Below are positions 1 to 6,456 of a stretch of 13,856 nt of DNA, in pieces. The notes under the pieces were generated by a model, which was not told the DNA's origin, did no database searches, and saw only the letters and a list, made by a program, of their open reading frames with translations. Every line of letters starts with the position of its first letter. Positions within the stretch are counted from its first letter, which is position 1. The translations under genes and the position numbers were made by a program. The stretch is from Caulobacterales bacterium RIFOXYB1_FULL_67_16 (lineage in GTDB: Bacteria; Pseudomonadota; Alphaproteobacteria; Caulobacterales; Caulobacteraceae): contig MGLN01000038.1 in NCBI GenBank assembly GCA_001796045.1, positions 1 through 13,856 of the forward strand, read 5' to 3'.

Positions 1-1
1 C

Positions 2-751
2 GCCGCTTTCGACAGGGCGCTGACCGGCGATCTGGAGTCTCTGCGGCCTCACCTGGAGCCGGGCGACCGGACGCTGGGGGCGCTGGCCGTCTATCGCAAC
101 ACGACGATCAAGGGCCGTATCGACGCTCTGGAGGCCAATTATCCCACCGTGTTGCAGATGGTCGGGGAAGATTGGTTCCGCGCCGCCGCCGCTGCCTTCG
201 TCGCAGAACGGCCGGGCGACACGCCGGTGCTGGCCGACTACGGCGCGGGCTTCCCCGATTGGCTGGCTCGTTTCCAGCCGGCGACGGACATGGCCTATCT
301 GGCGCCCTGCGCCCGGCTGGATCGGGCCTGGACCCAAGCTCATCTGGCCAAGGACGCAGCGCCGTTCGAGCCGCGCGAGGCCGCCGCGCTCGGCCCCGCC
401 TTGGCGGGCGTAACGGCCAATCTGCACCCGTCGGTTCAGTTGTTCTGGTTCGAGTGGACGGCGCCCTCGCTCTGGCTGGCGCATCGCTATCCGTCCCCGG
501 ACGCGTCTCTCGAATGGCGCGCCGAGGCGGAAGGCCTGCTGGTACACCGGCCGGGCGCTGAGGTGCAGGCGCGGCGGTTGAGCCGCGCGGAATGGGTCTT
601 CTTGGACGCTTGTCGCCTCAACCGGCCGTTCGGCGTCGCTGCGGCTGCGGCCCAGGCGGCGGCGCCCGGTCTGGAACTTTCCGCCCTCTTCGCCGGCCTC
701 ATCGCGCTCGGCGTCTTCCTCTCACCCTCGATCCCGAAGGACCAACCATGA
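2..751 (+). CDS. BufC/HvfC-family (DUF2063) protein, 5' truncated by window edge
   Basis: The reading frame is open from the first complete codon, so the true start lies left of the window; 249 residues are visible. The N-terminal part carries the family hallmark ALAVYRNTTIKGRIDALEANYP at about residues 27-48 (split here as ALAVYRNTTIKGRI then DALEANYPTV), followed by WFRAAAAAFV, as in the DUF2063 / HvfC-BufC N-terminal domain. The C-terminal half is a less conserved region ending in an Ala/Leu-rich helix. Proteins of this family act as recognition partners for DUF692 (MNIO) enzymes that modify cysteine-rich precursor peptides (bufferins), which sequester metals such as copper. The stop overlaps the ATG of the downstream DoxX gene (ATGA), so translation is probably coupled. 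The precursor and the MNIO enzyme are not in the window, so operon type is inferred from this pair. An older annotation would be putative DNA-binding domain protein. Confidence 0.85.
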   Translation, partial: AAFDRALTGDLESLRPHLEPGDRTLGALAVYRNTTIKGRIDALEANYPTVLQMVGEDWFRAAAAAFVAERPGDTPVLADYGAGFPDWLARFQPATDMAYLAPCARLDRAWTQAHLAKDAAPFEPREAAALGPALAGVTANLHPSVQLFWFEWTAPSLWLAHRYPSPDASLEWRAEAEGLLVHRPGAEVQARRLSRAEWVFLDACRLNRPFGVAAAAAQAAAPGLELSALFAGLIALGVFLSPSIPKDQP

Positions 752-1176
752 ACCGTATCGCGGACATTCATCGACGTATCACCGCCGCCGCGCCCGAGGC
801 CGCCCTGGCCCTGCTGCTGCGCGTCGGGATCGCCACGCCCTTCTTCCTGTCGGGGCGGACCAAGGTCGAGGGGCTGCTGACGATCACGCCCTCGACGCGC
901 TATCTGTTCGCCGAGGAATACCGCGTGCCCCTGCTGCCGCCGGACCTCGCGGCGCATCTGGCGACCTATTCCGAACATCTGTTGCCGATCCTGCTGGTGC
1001 TGGGTCTGGCGACGCGTCCGGCGGCGGCGGGCCTGCTGTTCATGACCCTGGTGATCCAGGTTTTCGTCGAGCCGGGCGGTTGGCCCGTCCATCTGCTCTG
1101 GGCCGGCCCGCTGGCCTATCTGATCGCTCGCGGACCGGGCGCCGTCAGTCTGGACCGTGTGCTGAAGATCGACTGA
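748..1176 (+). CDS. DoxX-family membrane protein (BufD-like)
   Basis: This 142-residue protein starts at the ATG that overlaps the previous stop; an open frame continues upstream but lies inside the preceding gene. It has a DoxX-type layout of about four membrane helices: residues 17-33 (LALLLRVGIATPFFLSG), then a soluble stretch, a helix near residues 68-85 (LLPILLVLGLATRPAAAG), one near 86-103, and a last one around 110-128. The motif FFLSGRTKVEG after the first helix is typical of the family. Its biochemical role is unknown. DoxX proteins are common fourth genes in bufferin-type (bufABCD) and hvfABCD clusters, and the tight coupling to the BufC-like gene supports that reading here. Isolated DoxX proteins elsewhere are annotated as quinol oxidase subunits or redox-linked membrane proteins, so function is inferred from context. 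Confidence 0.82.
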   Translation: MNRIADIHRRITAAAPEAALALLLRVGIATPFFLSGRTKVEGLLTITPSTRYLFAEEYRVPLLPPDLAAHLATYSEHLLPILLVLGLATRPAAAGLLFMTLVIQVFVEPGGWPVHLLWAGPLAYLIARGPGAVSLDRVLKID

Positions 1177-1259
1177 TACGCGCACGCCCCTTGTCAGCCG
1201 CGTCACTTTGTCCTTGAAGCGGATGAAGCCGGCGCGGGCCGGGCAGGGATCGCCATTTC

Positions 1260-2534
1260 ATGTTCAGCCTTCTGAACCTCCAGAGCCTGTTCGGCCTGGT
1301 CGTCATCGTCGCCGTCTGCTGGGCGATGTCCGAGAACCGTCGGGTCTTCCCGTGGAAACTGGCCATCGGCGCCGTCGCGGTTCAGGCGGGACTGGTCCTG
1401 GCCCTGTTCGCCATTCCTGGATCCCAAACCGTCCTGGCGGCGGTGACGGGCTCGATCGATGGTCTGGCCAAGGCCACGGCCCAGGGCACCCGGTTCGTCT
1501 TCGGCTATCTGGGCGGCGGCGATCAGCCCTATGCGGTGCAGAACGAAGGCGCCCTGTTCACCTTCGCCTTCAACGTCCTGCCGTTGATCATGGTCATCTC
1601 GGCCCTGTCGGCCCTGCTGTGGCACTGGAAGATCCTGAAGTGGCTGATCCGCGGCTTCGGCGTGCTGTTCCAGCGGACCATGGGCCTGGGCGGCGCTTCG
1701 GCCCTGGCGGTGGCGGCCAACATCTTCCTGGGCACGATCGAGAGCCCCATCGTCATCAAGGCCTATCTGGACAAGCTGAGCCGGTCCGAGATCTTCCTGA
1801 TGATGACCGTGGGCCTGGCGACCGTCGCCGGTTCGACCATGGTCGCCTACGCCAGCATCCTTTCCCAAACCCTGCCCAACGCCGCCGGCCATGTCCTGGT
1901 GGCCTCCATCGTGTCCGCCCCGGCCGGAGTGTTGTTGGCGCGGATCATGGTGCCCGAGCCGGACAAGGAGGCCATCCAGTCGATCAGCTATGACTCGGCC
2001 CTGAAGTACGACAGCAGCATCGACGCCATCTCCAAGGGCACGTCGGACGGCCTGATGGTGGTGCTGAACATCTCGGCCGTGCTGATCGTCTTCGTGGCCC
2101 TGGTGGCCCTGGTCAACATCATGCTGGGCGGCTTTGTGGTCTTTGGCGAACCCCTGACGGTCGAGCGGATCCTGGGCGTCCTGTTCACACCCCTCGCCTG
2201 GCTGATCGGCGTTGACGCCCGGGAGGCGGCTCTGGGCGGCTGGCTGCTGGGGGTCAAACTGACCCTGACCGAGTTCGTCGCTTTCATCGACCTGGGCAAG
2301 CTGCCGCCGGAAGCGATGAGCGAGCGGACGCGGATGCTGATGACCTATGCGCTGTGCGGTTTCGCCAACATCGGATCGGTCGGCATCACGGTGACGGGCC
2401 TGTCGGTGCTGATGCCCGAGCGGCGTCACGAGGTGCTGGGGCTGATCTGGAAGGCGCTGTTCGCCGGCTTCATGGCCACCCTGATGAGCGCGGCCATCGT
2501 CGGCGCCTTGCCAGCGGCGGTCTTCGGGCAGTAG
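1260..2534 (+). CDS. NupC-like concentrative nucleoside transporter (CNT family)
   Basis: This 424-residue polytopic inner-membrane protein matches the size of bacterial CNT nucleoside symporters. The N-terminal helices (residues 5-22 and 33-53) are followed by the gate domain with NVLPLIMVISALSALLWHW. The first re-entrant loop region is GGASALAVAANIFLGTIESP, with Glu161 at the position of the nucleoside-binding glutamate. The second binding region includes LTLTEFVAF and the CNT signature TYALCGFANIGSVGI. The family imports nucleosides with Na+ or H+. In the loop motif this protein has G-T-I-E where most CNT members have G-Q-T/S-E, so substrate range may differ. It is monocistronic or leads into the GST 27 bp downstream. 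The 83-bp gap upstream has only a weak AGGGA ribosome site about 10 nt before the ATG and no promoter I would defend. Confidence 0.88.
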   Translation: MFSLLNLQSLFGLVVIVAVCWAMSENRRVFPWKLAIGAVAVQAGLVLALFAIPGSQTVLAAVTGSIDGLAKATAQGTRFVFGYLGGGDQPYAVQNEGALFTFAFNVLPLIMVISALSALLWHWKILKWLIRGFGVLFQRTMGLGGASALAVAANIFLGTIESPIVIKAYLDKLSRSEIFLMMTVGLATVAGSTMVAYASILSQTLPNAAGHVLVASIVSAPAGVLLARIMVPEPDKEAIQSISYDSALKYDSSIDAISKGTSDGLMVVLNISAVLIVFVALVALVNIMLGGFVVFGEPLTVERILGVLFTPLAWLIGVDAREAALGGWLLGVKLTLTEFVAFIDLGKLPPEAMSERTRMLMTYALCGFANIGSVGITVTGLSVLMPERRHEVLGLIWKALFAGFMATLMSAAIVGALPAAVFGQ

Positions 2535-2561
2535 CGTTTCCCAAAACAACGGAGACGCCCG

Positions 2562-3182
2562 ATGAAGCTGTACACCTCGCACCGCGCGCCGAATCCGCGG
2601 CGGGTCCGCTGGGTCATGGCCGAGAAGGGAATCGAGGATGTCGAACTGATCGACGTCGACATCCTGACGGGCGAGCACAAGAAGGCCGAATATCGCGCCA
2701 AGGTCGGCGTGCCTCACGTGCCGGCGCTGGAGCTGGACGACGGCGAGACGATTTCGGAGTCCGTGGCCATCGGCCGTTATCTGGAGGCCCTGTATCCGGA
2801 GCCGAACCTATTCGGCCGCGACGCGCGCGAACAGGCGGTGGTCGAGATGTGGACGCGGCGGTGCGAATTCTACCTGTCCAACCCGATCATGCTGAACGTT
2901 CGCCACTCCCACCCCGCCCTAGCGGCGCTGGAAGCGGTGCAGATCCCCCAGGTGGCGGACTACAACCGGGTCTCGGCCGAGCGCTTCATGAAGACCCTGG
3001 ACCGTCATCTGGCCGAGCGGGAGTTCATCGCCCTGGACCGGTTCACCATCGCCGACATCGTCGCCGCCGTCGGCCTGGATTTCGCACGGATGGTTCGCTA
3101 TCGCCCGCCCGCCGAGTTCGAGAACCTGCACCGCTGGTTCGACGCCTGCCGGACGCGGCCGGCGGCCAAGGCGGGGGTCTGA
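2562..3182 (+). CDS. Glutathione S-transferase family protein
   Basis: This 206-residue cytosolic protein has standard GST length. The thioredoxin-fold N-terminal domain (about residues 1-82) begins MKLYTSHRAPNPRRVRW, contains the cis-proline segment VGVPHVPALELDDG, and ends with the glutathione gamma-glutamyl contact ISESVAIGRYLEALYP. The all-helical C-terminal domain covers about residues 90-205, with the N-capping-box-like FTIADIVAAV near residue 165. These enzymes conjugate glutathione to electrophiles or use it as a cofactor; no substrate can be read from the sequence. The catalytic residue is probably in the T5-S6 region, as in Ser/Cys-type bacterial GSTs, but this is inferred. A GGAG ribosome site lies about 8 nt before the ATG. 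The stop is followed after only six bases, in the same frame, by the next gene. Confidence 0.9.
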   Translation: MKLYTSHRAPNPRRVRWVMAEKGIEDVELIDVDILTGEHKKAEYRAKVGVPHVPALELDDGETISESVAIGRYLEALYPEPNLFGRDAREQAVVEMWTRRCEFYLSNPIMLNVRHSHPALAALEAVQIPQVADYNRVSAERFMKTLDRHLAEREFIALDRFTIADIVAAVGLDFARMVRYRPPAEFENLHRWFDACRTRPAAKAGV

Positions 3183-3188
3183 GCCGCC

Positions 3189-3827
3189 TTGCGGTCGCTG
3201 ACGCCGTCAGATCGCTGGCTGGCTCTGCTGCTGGCGGGGCTGGCGGGCTATGTGGACAGCCTCGGCTTCCTGCAGCTGGGCGGCGTCTTCGTCTCCTTCA
3301 TGAGCGGCAACTCCACACGATTGGCCGCCAACCTCGCCGAAGGCCATTGGCCTGCGGCGGCGACTCTGGCGGCGATCCTGGCCCTGTTCGTTCTGGGCTC
3401 GTTTCTCGGCGCCCTGGTCGCGGGCGGCGAGGACGCCCGTTCACGCAGCCGGGTCCTGATGTTCGAGGCCTTGCTGCTGGCCATCGCCGCGTCTGCGGCG
3501 GGCGCGGGGCTGACGCCTGCGACGGTCGGCCTGATGGTGATGGCCATGGGGGCCGAGAACTCGGTCTTTCTCAGGAATGGTGAGGTGGGGGTCAGCCTGA
3601 CCTATATGACCGGAACCCTGGTCAAGCTGGGACAGGCTTTGGCGGGCGCAGTCAAGGGCGGGGACCGATCCGTCTACAAGGCCTATCTGACGCTCTGGGC
3701 CGGTCTGACCCTGGGGGCCGTGCTGGGCGCCCTGACCTTCGGTCGGCTGGGCCTGGCGGCCCTCTGGCCCGCCGCCGGCTTCGCCCTGCTGACGGCCCTG
3801 ATCGTGCGGCTCAGCCGCGCGGCGTAA
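3189..3827 (+). CDS. DUF1275 (YoaK-like) membrane protein, TTG start
   Basis: This 212-residue integral membrane protein has roughly six hydrophobic segments. The DUF1275 hallmarks are LAGLAGYVDSLGFLQLGGVF followed by FVSFMSGNSTRL in the first third, and the pair MGAENSVF and SLTYMTGTLVKLGQAL in the second half. The function of the family is not established; members are often called YoaK. The start is set to TTG at 3189 because the upstream in-frame codons are GCC, GCC and the TGA of the GST gene, and because family members begin just before the first membrane helix. There is no strong ribosome site at normal spacing, so translation may depend on termination of the GST. The 3' end overlaps the convergent thioesterase gene by 17 bp. 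Confidence 0.85.
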   Translation: MRSLTPSDRWLALLLAGLAGYVDSLGFLQLGGVFVSFMSGNSTRLAANLAEGHWPAAATLAAILALFVLGSFLGALVAGGEDARSRSRVLMFEALLLAIAASAAGAGLTPATVGLMVMAMGAENSVFLRNGEVGVSLTYMTGTLVKLGQALAGAVKGGDRSVYKAYLTLWAGLTLGAVLGALTFGRLGLAALWPAAGFALLTALIVRLSRAA

Positions 3828-4245
3828 ACTTGCGGATGACGCCCGAGAAGGTCATCAGCAGCCTTTCGCCGGTGTTGATTTGACCCCGGACGAAGATCAG
3901 GCTCTTGCCCGCCTTGGTGACCTGTCCGGTCGCCTCGATCAGTTCGCCGACATAGGCGCCGTCGATGAAGGTGGAGTCCAGCTGGACCGTGACGCCCGAA
4001 GCGCCTTCCATCTCCTGATAGGCGATCTGGAACATGGCGATGTCGGCGAAGGTCATCAGGCATCCGCCGTGCATCCGACCGCCGGCGTTCATATGCTTCT
4101 GCTCGGCGCGGAAGGCGCAGCGCATGTGGCCGTCGGGATCGAGCTTGCCGTAAAAGGGGCCGACCACCACGTCGAAGGTGTCGTGCAGGTCATAGGTCTG
4201 CCAACCGGCGAACTCGCCCTCGGTGACGGTGATTTTCTTCGGCAT
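3811..4245 (-). CDS. PaaI-type hotdog-fold acyl-CoA thioesterase
   Basis: This 144-residue protein has the size and motifs of the PaaI/YdiI/ACOT13 group of hotdog thioesterases. The central helix region reads HMNAGGRMHGGCLMTFADIA: His51 and Asn53, the HGG turn at residues 59-61 that forms the oxyanion hole, and Asp68 as the likely general base. Beta strands follow, including GVTVQLDSTFIDGAYVGELI and a terminal strand SLIFVRGQINTG. Members hydrolyse acyl- or aryl-CoA thioesters; substrate cannot be determined here. The gene is read leftward, converges on the DUF1275 gene with a 17-bp tail overlap, and is divergent from the DUF3253 gene with 47 bp between the two ATGs. A GANTC methylation site (GACTC, 4249-4253) lies just upstream of the start codon. 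Confidence 0.88.
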   Translation of the reverse strand: MPKKITVTEGEFAGWQTYDLHDTFDVVVGPFYGKLDPDGHMRCAFRAEQKHMNAGGRMHGGCLMTFADIAMFQIAYQEMEGASGVTVQLDSTFIDGAYVGELIEATGQVTKAGKSLIFVRGQINTGERLLMTFSGVIRKFTPRG

Positions 4246-4292
4246 GACGACTCGGCCTTACTTCTGGTCTCGCTGTGCAGCATATAGGCGCA

Positions 4293-4595
4293 ATGAGCGA
4301 TCCGATCGAAACAGCAATCCTGAACAAACTCGCCGGTCTTGAGCCGGGCAAGAGCATCGAACCGGCCGAAGTGGCCAAGGCGCTGCAGCCGGAGCAGTGG
4401 CAGCGCATGCTGCCCAAGGTGCGCGCGACGGCCCTGGGGCTGATGCGGCAGGGAAGGCTGACCATCACCAAGAAGGGCAAGCCGGTCGATCCGGACAATT
4501 TCCGCGGCGTGACGCGCCTGCGTCTGCCCACGGACGAGGAGACGGCTCTGGCCCTCAGCCGCCGTCCGCCGGTCGAGGAGGACGGCGACGACTGA
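4293..4595 (+). CDS. DUF3253 domain-containing protein
   Basis: This 100-residue protein fills a DUF3253 domain: MSDPIETAILNKLAGLEPGK at the start, a helical core IEPAEVAKAL and VRATALGLMRQGRL, then LTITKKGKPVDPDNFRGVTRLRL, a wing-like hairpin. The layout resembles a small winged-helix fold, but the family has no established function. I chose the ATG at 4293 with AGGCG just upstream; a GTG at 4275 in the same frame would add six residues (MQHIGA) and is less likely because family members begin at MSDPI-like sequence. The acidic tail EEDGDD ends at a TGA that the following gene probably overlaps. It is divergent from the thioesterase gene and may share a promoter region with it. Confidence 0.8.
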   Translation: MSDPIETAILNKLAGLEPGKSIEPAEVAKALQPEQWQRMLPKVRATALGLMRQGRLTITKKGKPVDPDNFRGVTRLRLPTDEETALALSRRPPVEEDGDD

Positions 4596-4644
4596 CCTCG
4601 ACGCCCTTCTGAGCGACATCCGCGCCTGCCGCGCCTGCGCAGGC

Positions 4645-5193
4645 GTGCTGCCGCATACGCCGCGGCCCGTTGTGCGGGTCTTTCCCGAGACGCGGCTGTT
4701 GATCTGCGGCCAGGCGCCGGGGCGACGCGTGCATGAGAGCGGCCTGCCGTTCACCGATCCTTCCGGCGACCGGCTGCGCGACTGGATGGGCGTGGATTAC
4801 GAGAGCTTCTACGCCGACCGTCGGATCGGGGTGGCGGCCCAGGCCTTCTGCTACCCGGGCACGGCGCCCAAGGGGGGCGACTATCCGCCGCCCGCCCGAT
4901 GCGCCGCGCTGTGGCGGCCGCAATTGCTTGAAGCCTTGCCGAGGATGGAGCTGACCCTGCTGGTCGGCGGTTACGCCCAGGCCTGGGCTCTGGGCGAACG
5001 GGCGAAGCGCAACATGACCGAGACGGTGCAGGCCTGGCGGGACTATGCGCCGGATGTTCTGGCCCTGCCGCATCCATCGTGGCGCAACACGGCCTGGCTG
5101 AGGCGAAACCCCTGGTTCGAGGACGAGGTGGTTCCCTATCTCCGTGAAAGGGTGCGGGCGATATTGGCGCCGCGCGTCAGGATGTCCGCATGA
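4645..5193 (+). CDS. Uracil-DNA glycosylase superfamily protein (start uncertain, true start likely upstream)
   Basis: The coordinates use the first canonical start, GTG at 4645, giving 182 residues. Family motifs are LLICGQAPGRRVHESG (motif 1), FTDPSGDRLRDWMG, a C-x16-C segment from FCYPGTAPKGG to PPARC, and LPHPSWRN (the terminal HPS motif). In family-4-like UDGs such Cys residues bind a 4Fe-4S cluster together with an N-terminal C-x2-C pair. Here that pair, in RACRACAG, is encoded in frame at 4627-4638, upstream of the GTG. The frame is open back to 4513 but has no ATG, GTG or TTG. ACG at 4588 (giving TDLDALLSDI) or CTG at 4609 would include the cysteines. Motif 1 has Gln where active family 4 enzymes have Glu, so glycosylase activity is unproven. 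The stop overlaps the hydrolase ATG (ATGA). Confidence 0.82.
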   Translation: MLPHTPRPVVRVFPETRLLICGQAPGRRVHESGLPFTDPSGDRLRDWMGVDYESFYADRRIGVAAQAFCYPGTAPKGGDYPPPARCAALWRPQLLEALPRMELTLLVGGYAQAWALGERAKRNMTETVQAWRDYAPDVLALPHPSWRNTAWLRRNPWFEDEVVPYLRERVRAILAPRVRMSA

Positions 5194-6215
5194 AGGCCGC
5201 TCTCTCCCTTGCAGCCTTCGCCTTGGTCGCGGCCCTGTCGGCCTGTGCTGCGCCCCATATCCAGCCGACGTTGACGCCGCCGCCGGGTTTCGTGGGCGCC
5301 CATGTCGAGGACCGCTTTCTGGTCCTGTCGGACGGGGCGAGGCTGCCCTATCTGCAGTGGGGGCCGAAAGATCACGAGCCCTGGGCCGTGATCATAGCCC
5401 TGCACGGTATGAACGACCATGACGCCAGCTTCCGCCTCGCCGGTCCCTGGTGGGCCGAGCAGGGAATCGAGACCTGGGCCTATGATCAGCGCGGTTTCGG
5501 GGCGGCGCCGGGTCGAGGCGTCTGGGCCGGCCAGCAGCGGATGACGGATGATCTTCGCGAGATCACGGCCATGGCCCGTGCCCGCCATCCGGACGCGGTG
5601 ATCGCCGTGGTCGGGGAAAGCATGGGCGGCTCGGTGGCGGCGGCCGCCTTCGGCTCCGACAATCCGCCGGATGCGGACCGGGTCGTCCTTCTGGCGCCCG
5701 GCGTCTGGGGCTGGTCGACCCAGGGGCCGCTGAACAGCGCCGCCCTGAACCTGGCCGCGCGGGCCCTGGGCGATGTGGCGTTGGAGCCGCCGGAATTCGT
5801 CACCCGAGACATACATGCGTCCAGCAATACGCTGGAGCTGATCCGCAACGGCCGCGATCCCATGAGCATACTGTCGACCCGGTTCGATACGGTTTACGGC
5901 CTGGTGGATCTGATGGAGACGGCGTCCCGCAGCCTGGGCCGCATTCGCGGCGACGCCCTGCTGATGTACGGGGCGCACGACCAGATCGTGAAGAAAGGGC
6001 CGATGCGGATTGCGCTTCAGCGAGCGGAGGCGGAAGGGGGCAGTCTGCGCACGGCGTGGTATCCTGACGGCTGGCACCTGCTCAACCGGGATTTGGACGC
6101 CGAGGTCGTCTATCGCGACGTCGTTTCGTGGCTGAGAGACCCGGCTGCGCCCCTGCCGTCCGGCGCGCCCGAGGTCCTGCCTCAGTTGGAAGGTTCCGCC
6201 TCGGTCAGCCCATGA
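5190..6215 (+). CDS. Lipoprotein alpha/beta hydrolase (monoacylglycerol lipase-like)
   Basis: This 341-residue protein begins with a lipoprotein signal: MKAALSLAAF, a hydrophobic core, and the lipobox LSAC with Cys19 as the lipidated residue, so it is probably anchored on the periplasmic face of a membrane. The hydrolase fold follows from about residue 45. The oxyanion-side motif ALHGMNDH and AYDQRGFG precede the nucleophile elbow GESMGG (Ser144). The acid is Asp264 in YGAHDQIV, and the base is His296 in DGWHLL. This serine hydrolase architecture is shared with monoacylglycerol lipases and lysophospholipases; the natural substrate is unknown. The ATG overlaps the preceding UDG-family stop, so the two are cotranscribed and probably translationally coupled. 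The 3' end overlaps an oppositely oriented small gene by 11 bp. Confidence 0.88.
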   Translation: MKAALSLAAFALVAALSACAAPHIQPTLTPPPGFVGAHVEDRFLVLSDGARLPYLQWGPKDHEPWAVIIALHGMNDHDASFRLAGPWWAEQGIETWAYDQRGFGAAPGRGVWAGQQRMTDDLREITAMARARHPDAVIAVVGESMGGSVAAAAFGSDNPPDADRVVLLAPGVWGWSTQGPLNSAALNLAARALGDVALEPPEFVTRDIHASSNTLELIRNGRDPMSILSTRFDTVYGLVDLMETASRSLGRIRGDALLMYGAHDQIVKKGPMRIALQRAEAEGGSLRTAWYPDGWHLLNRDLDAEVVYRDVVSWLRDPAAPLPSGAPEVLPQLEGSASVSP

Positions 6216-6327
6216 AGCTGGCCAGCGCGATCCACACCGCCAGAGAGATGACGGCCGCAGCGACATAGCCCAGAGCGGCGCGCAGGCCGGCGGGCGAGGG
6301 ATGCGGGTCGGAATTCCAGATCGTCAT
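6205..6327 (-). CDS. Small single-span membrane protein, 40 residues, unknown function
   Basis: I do not recognise a named family. The ATG at 6327 is chosen over a longer 67-residue frame because GGAGG sits five bases before it, a near-ideal Shine-Dalgarno sequence. The product starts MTIWNSDPHPSPAGLRAAL and continues into one hydrophobic helix, roughly residues 17-38 (GLRAALGYVAAAVISLAVW then IALASFMG). The N-terminal part is polar and the C-terminal end is a short tail of one or two residues, so it looks like a single-pass inner-membrane microprotein. It is divergent from fliF, with 191 bp between the two starts, and overlaps the hydrolase gene tail by 11 bp in antisense. Possible roles, such as a small regulator or assembly factor, are speculation. 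Confidence 0.6.
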   Translation of the reverse strand: MTIWNSDPHPSPAGLRAALGYVAAAVISLAVWIALASFMG

Positions 6328-6330
6328 GTC

Positions 6331-6337
6331 TTCCTCC
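6331..6337 (-). promoter_or_regulatory. Strong Shine-Dalgarno site of the small membrane protein gene
   Basis: Read on the minus strand this is GGAGGAA, with GGAGG ending five bases before the ATG at 6327. It is the best ribosome site in the window and decides the start of the small gene. Confidence 0.65.
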
Positions 6338-6420
6338 GTGCCCTTCTGACGAGGGCGTGTAAGGAACATACGCCCGAGTCGGCCTGGAGGTTCTCGACCG
6401 TCGATCACAAAGCCGAGACC

Positions 6421-6435
6421 TTAATCCGCCTTAAC
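6421..6435 (+). promoter_or_regulatory. Second TTAA pair upstream of fliF, possible weak CtrA site
   Basis: TTAA, six bases, TTAAC lies 22-36 bp upstream of the better CtrA-like box. The spacing is one base short of the consensus, so it may be a weak site or a half-site for another regulator. Together with the box downstream it gives three CTTAA motifs within about 55 bp of otherwise GC-rich DNA, which is unlikely to be background. Confidence 0.35.
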
Positions 6436-6456
6436 GCCGTTTCTCCCGGATGGTCC

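Noticed and set aside
1229..1242. Small inverted repeat CCGGC-GCGG-GCCGG before the nucleoside transporter
   Set aside because: Only five pairs, no T-run, and no conserved leader that I recognise; not enough to call a terminator or riboswitch.
1203..2717. Long minus-strand open frame of about 504 codons opposite the nucleoside transporter and GST
   Set aside because: Its product is rich in His, Gln, Asp, Gly and Arg without domain structure, the typical antisense shadow of a high-GC gene, and both plus-strand genes there have clear family motifs.
2354..3583. Plus-strand open frame of about 409 codons across the transporter end, the GST and the DUF1275 gene
   Set aside because: It is out of frame with three genes that have clear family motifs, and its product is an Arg/Gly/Pro-rich shadow.
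3814..3823. Ten-base palindrome GCCGCGCGGC at the convergent DUF1275/thioesterase ends, considered as a bidirectional terminator
   Set aside because: There is no loop or T-run and it lies inside coding sequence of both genes; a short GC palindrome is expected by chance in this DNA.
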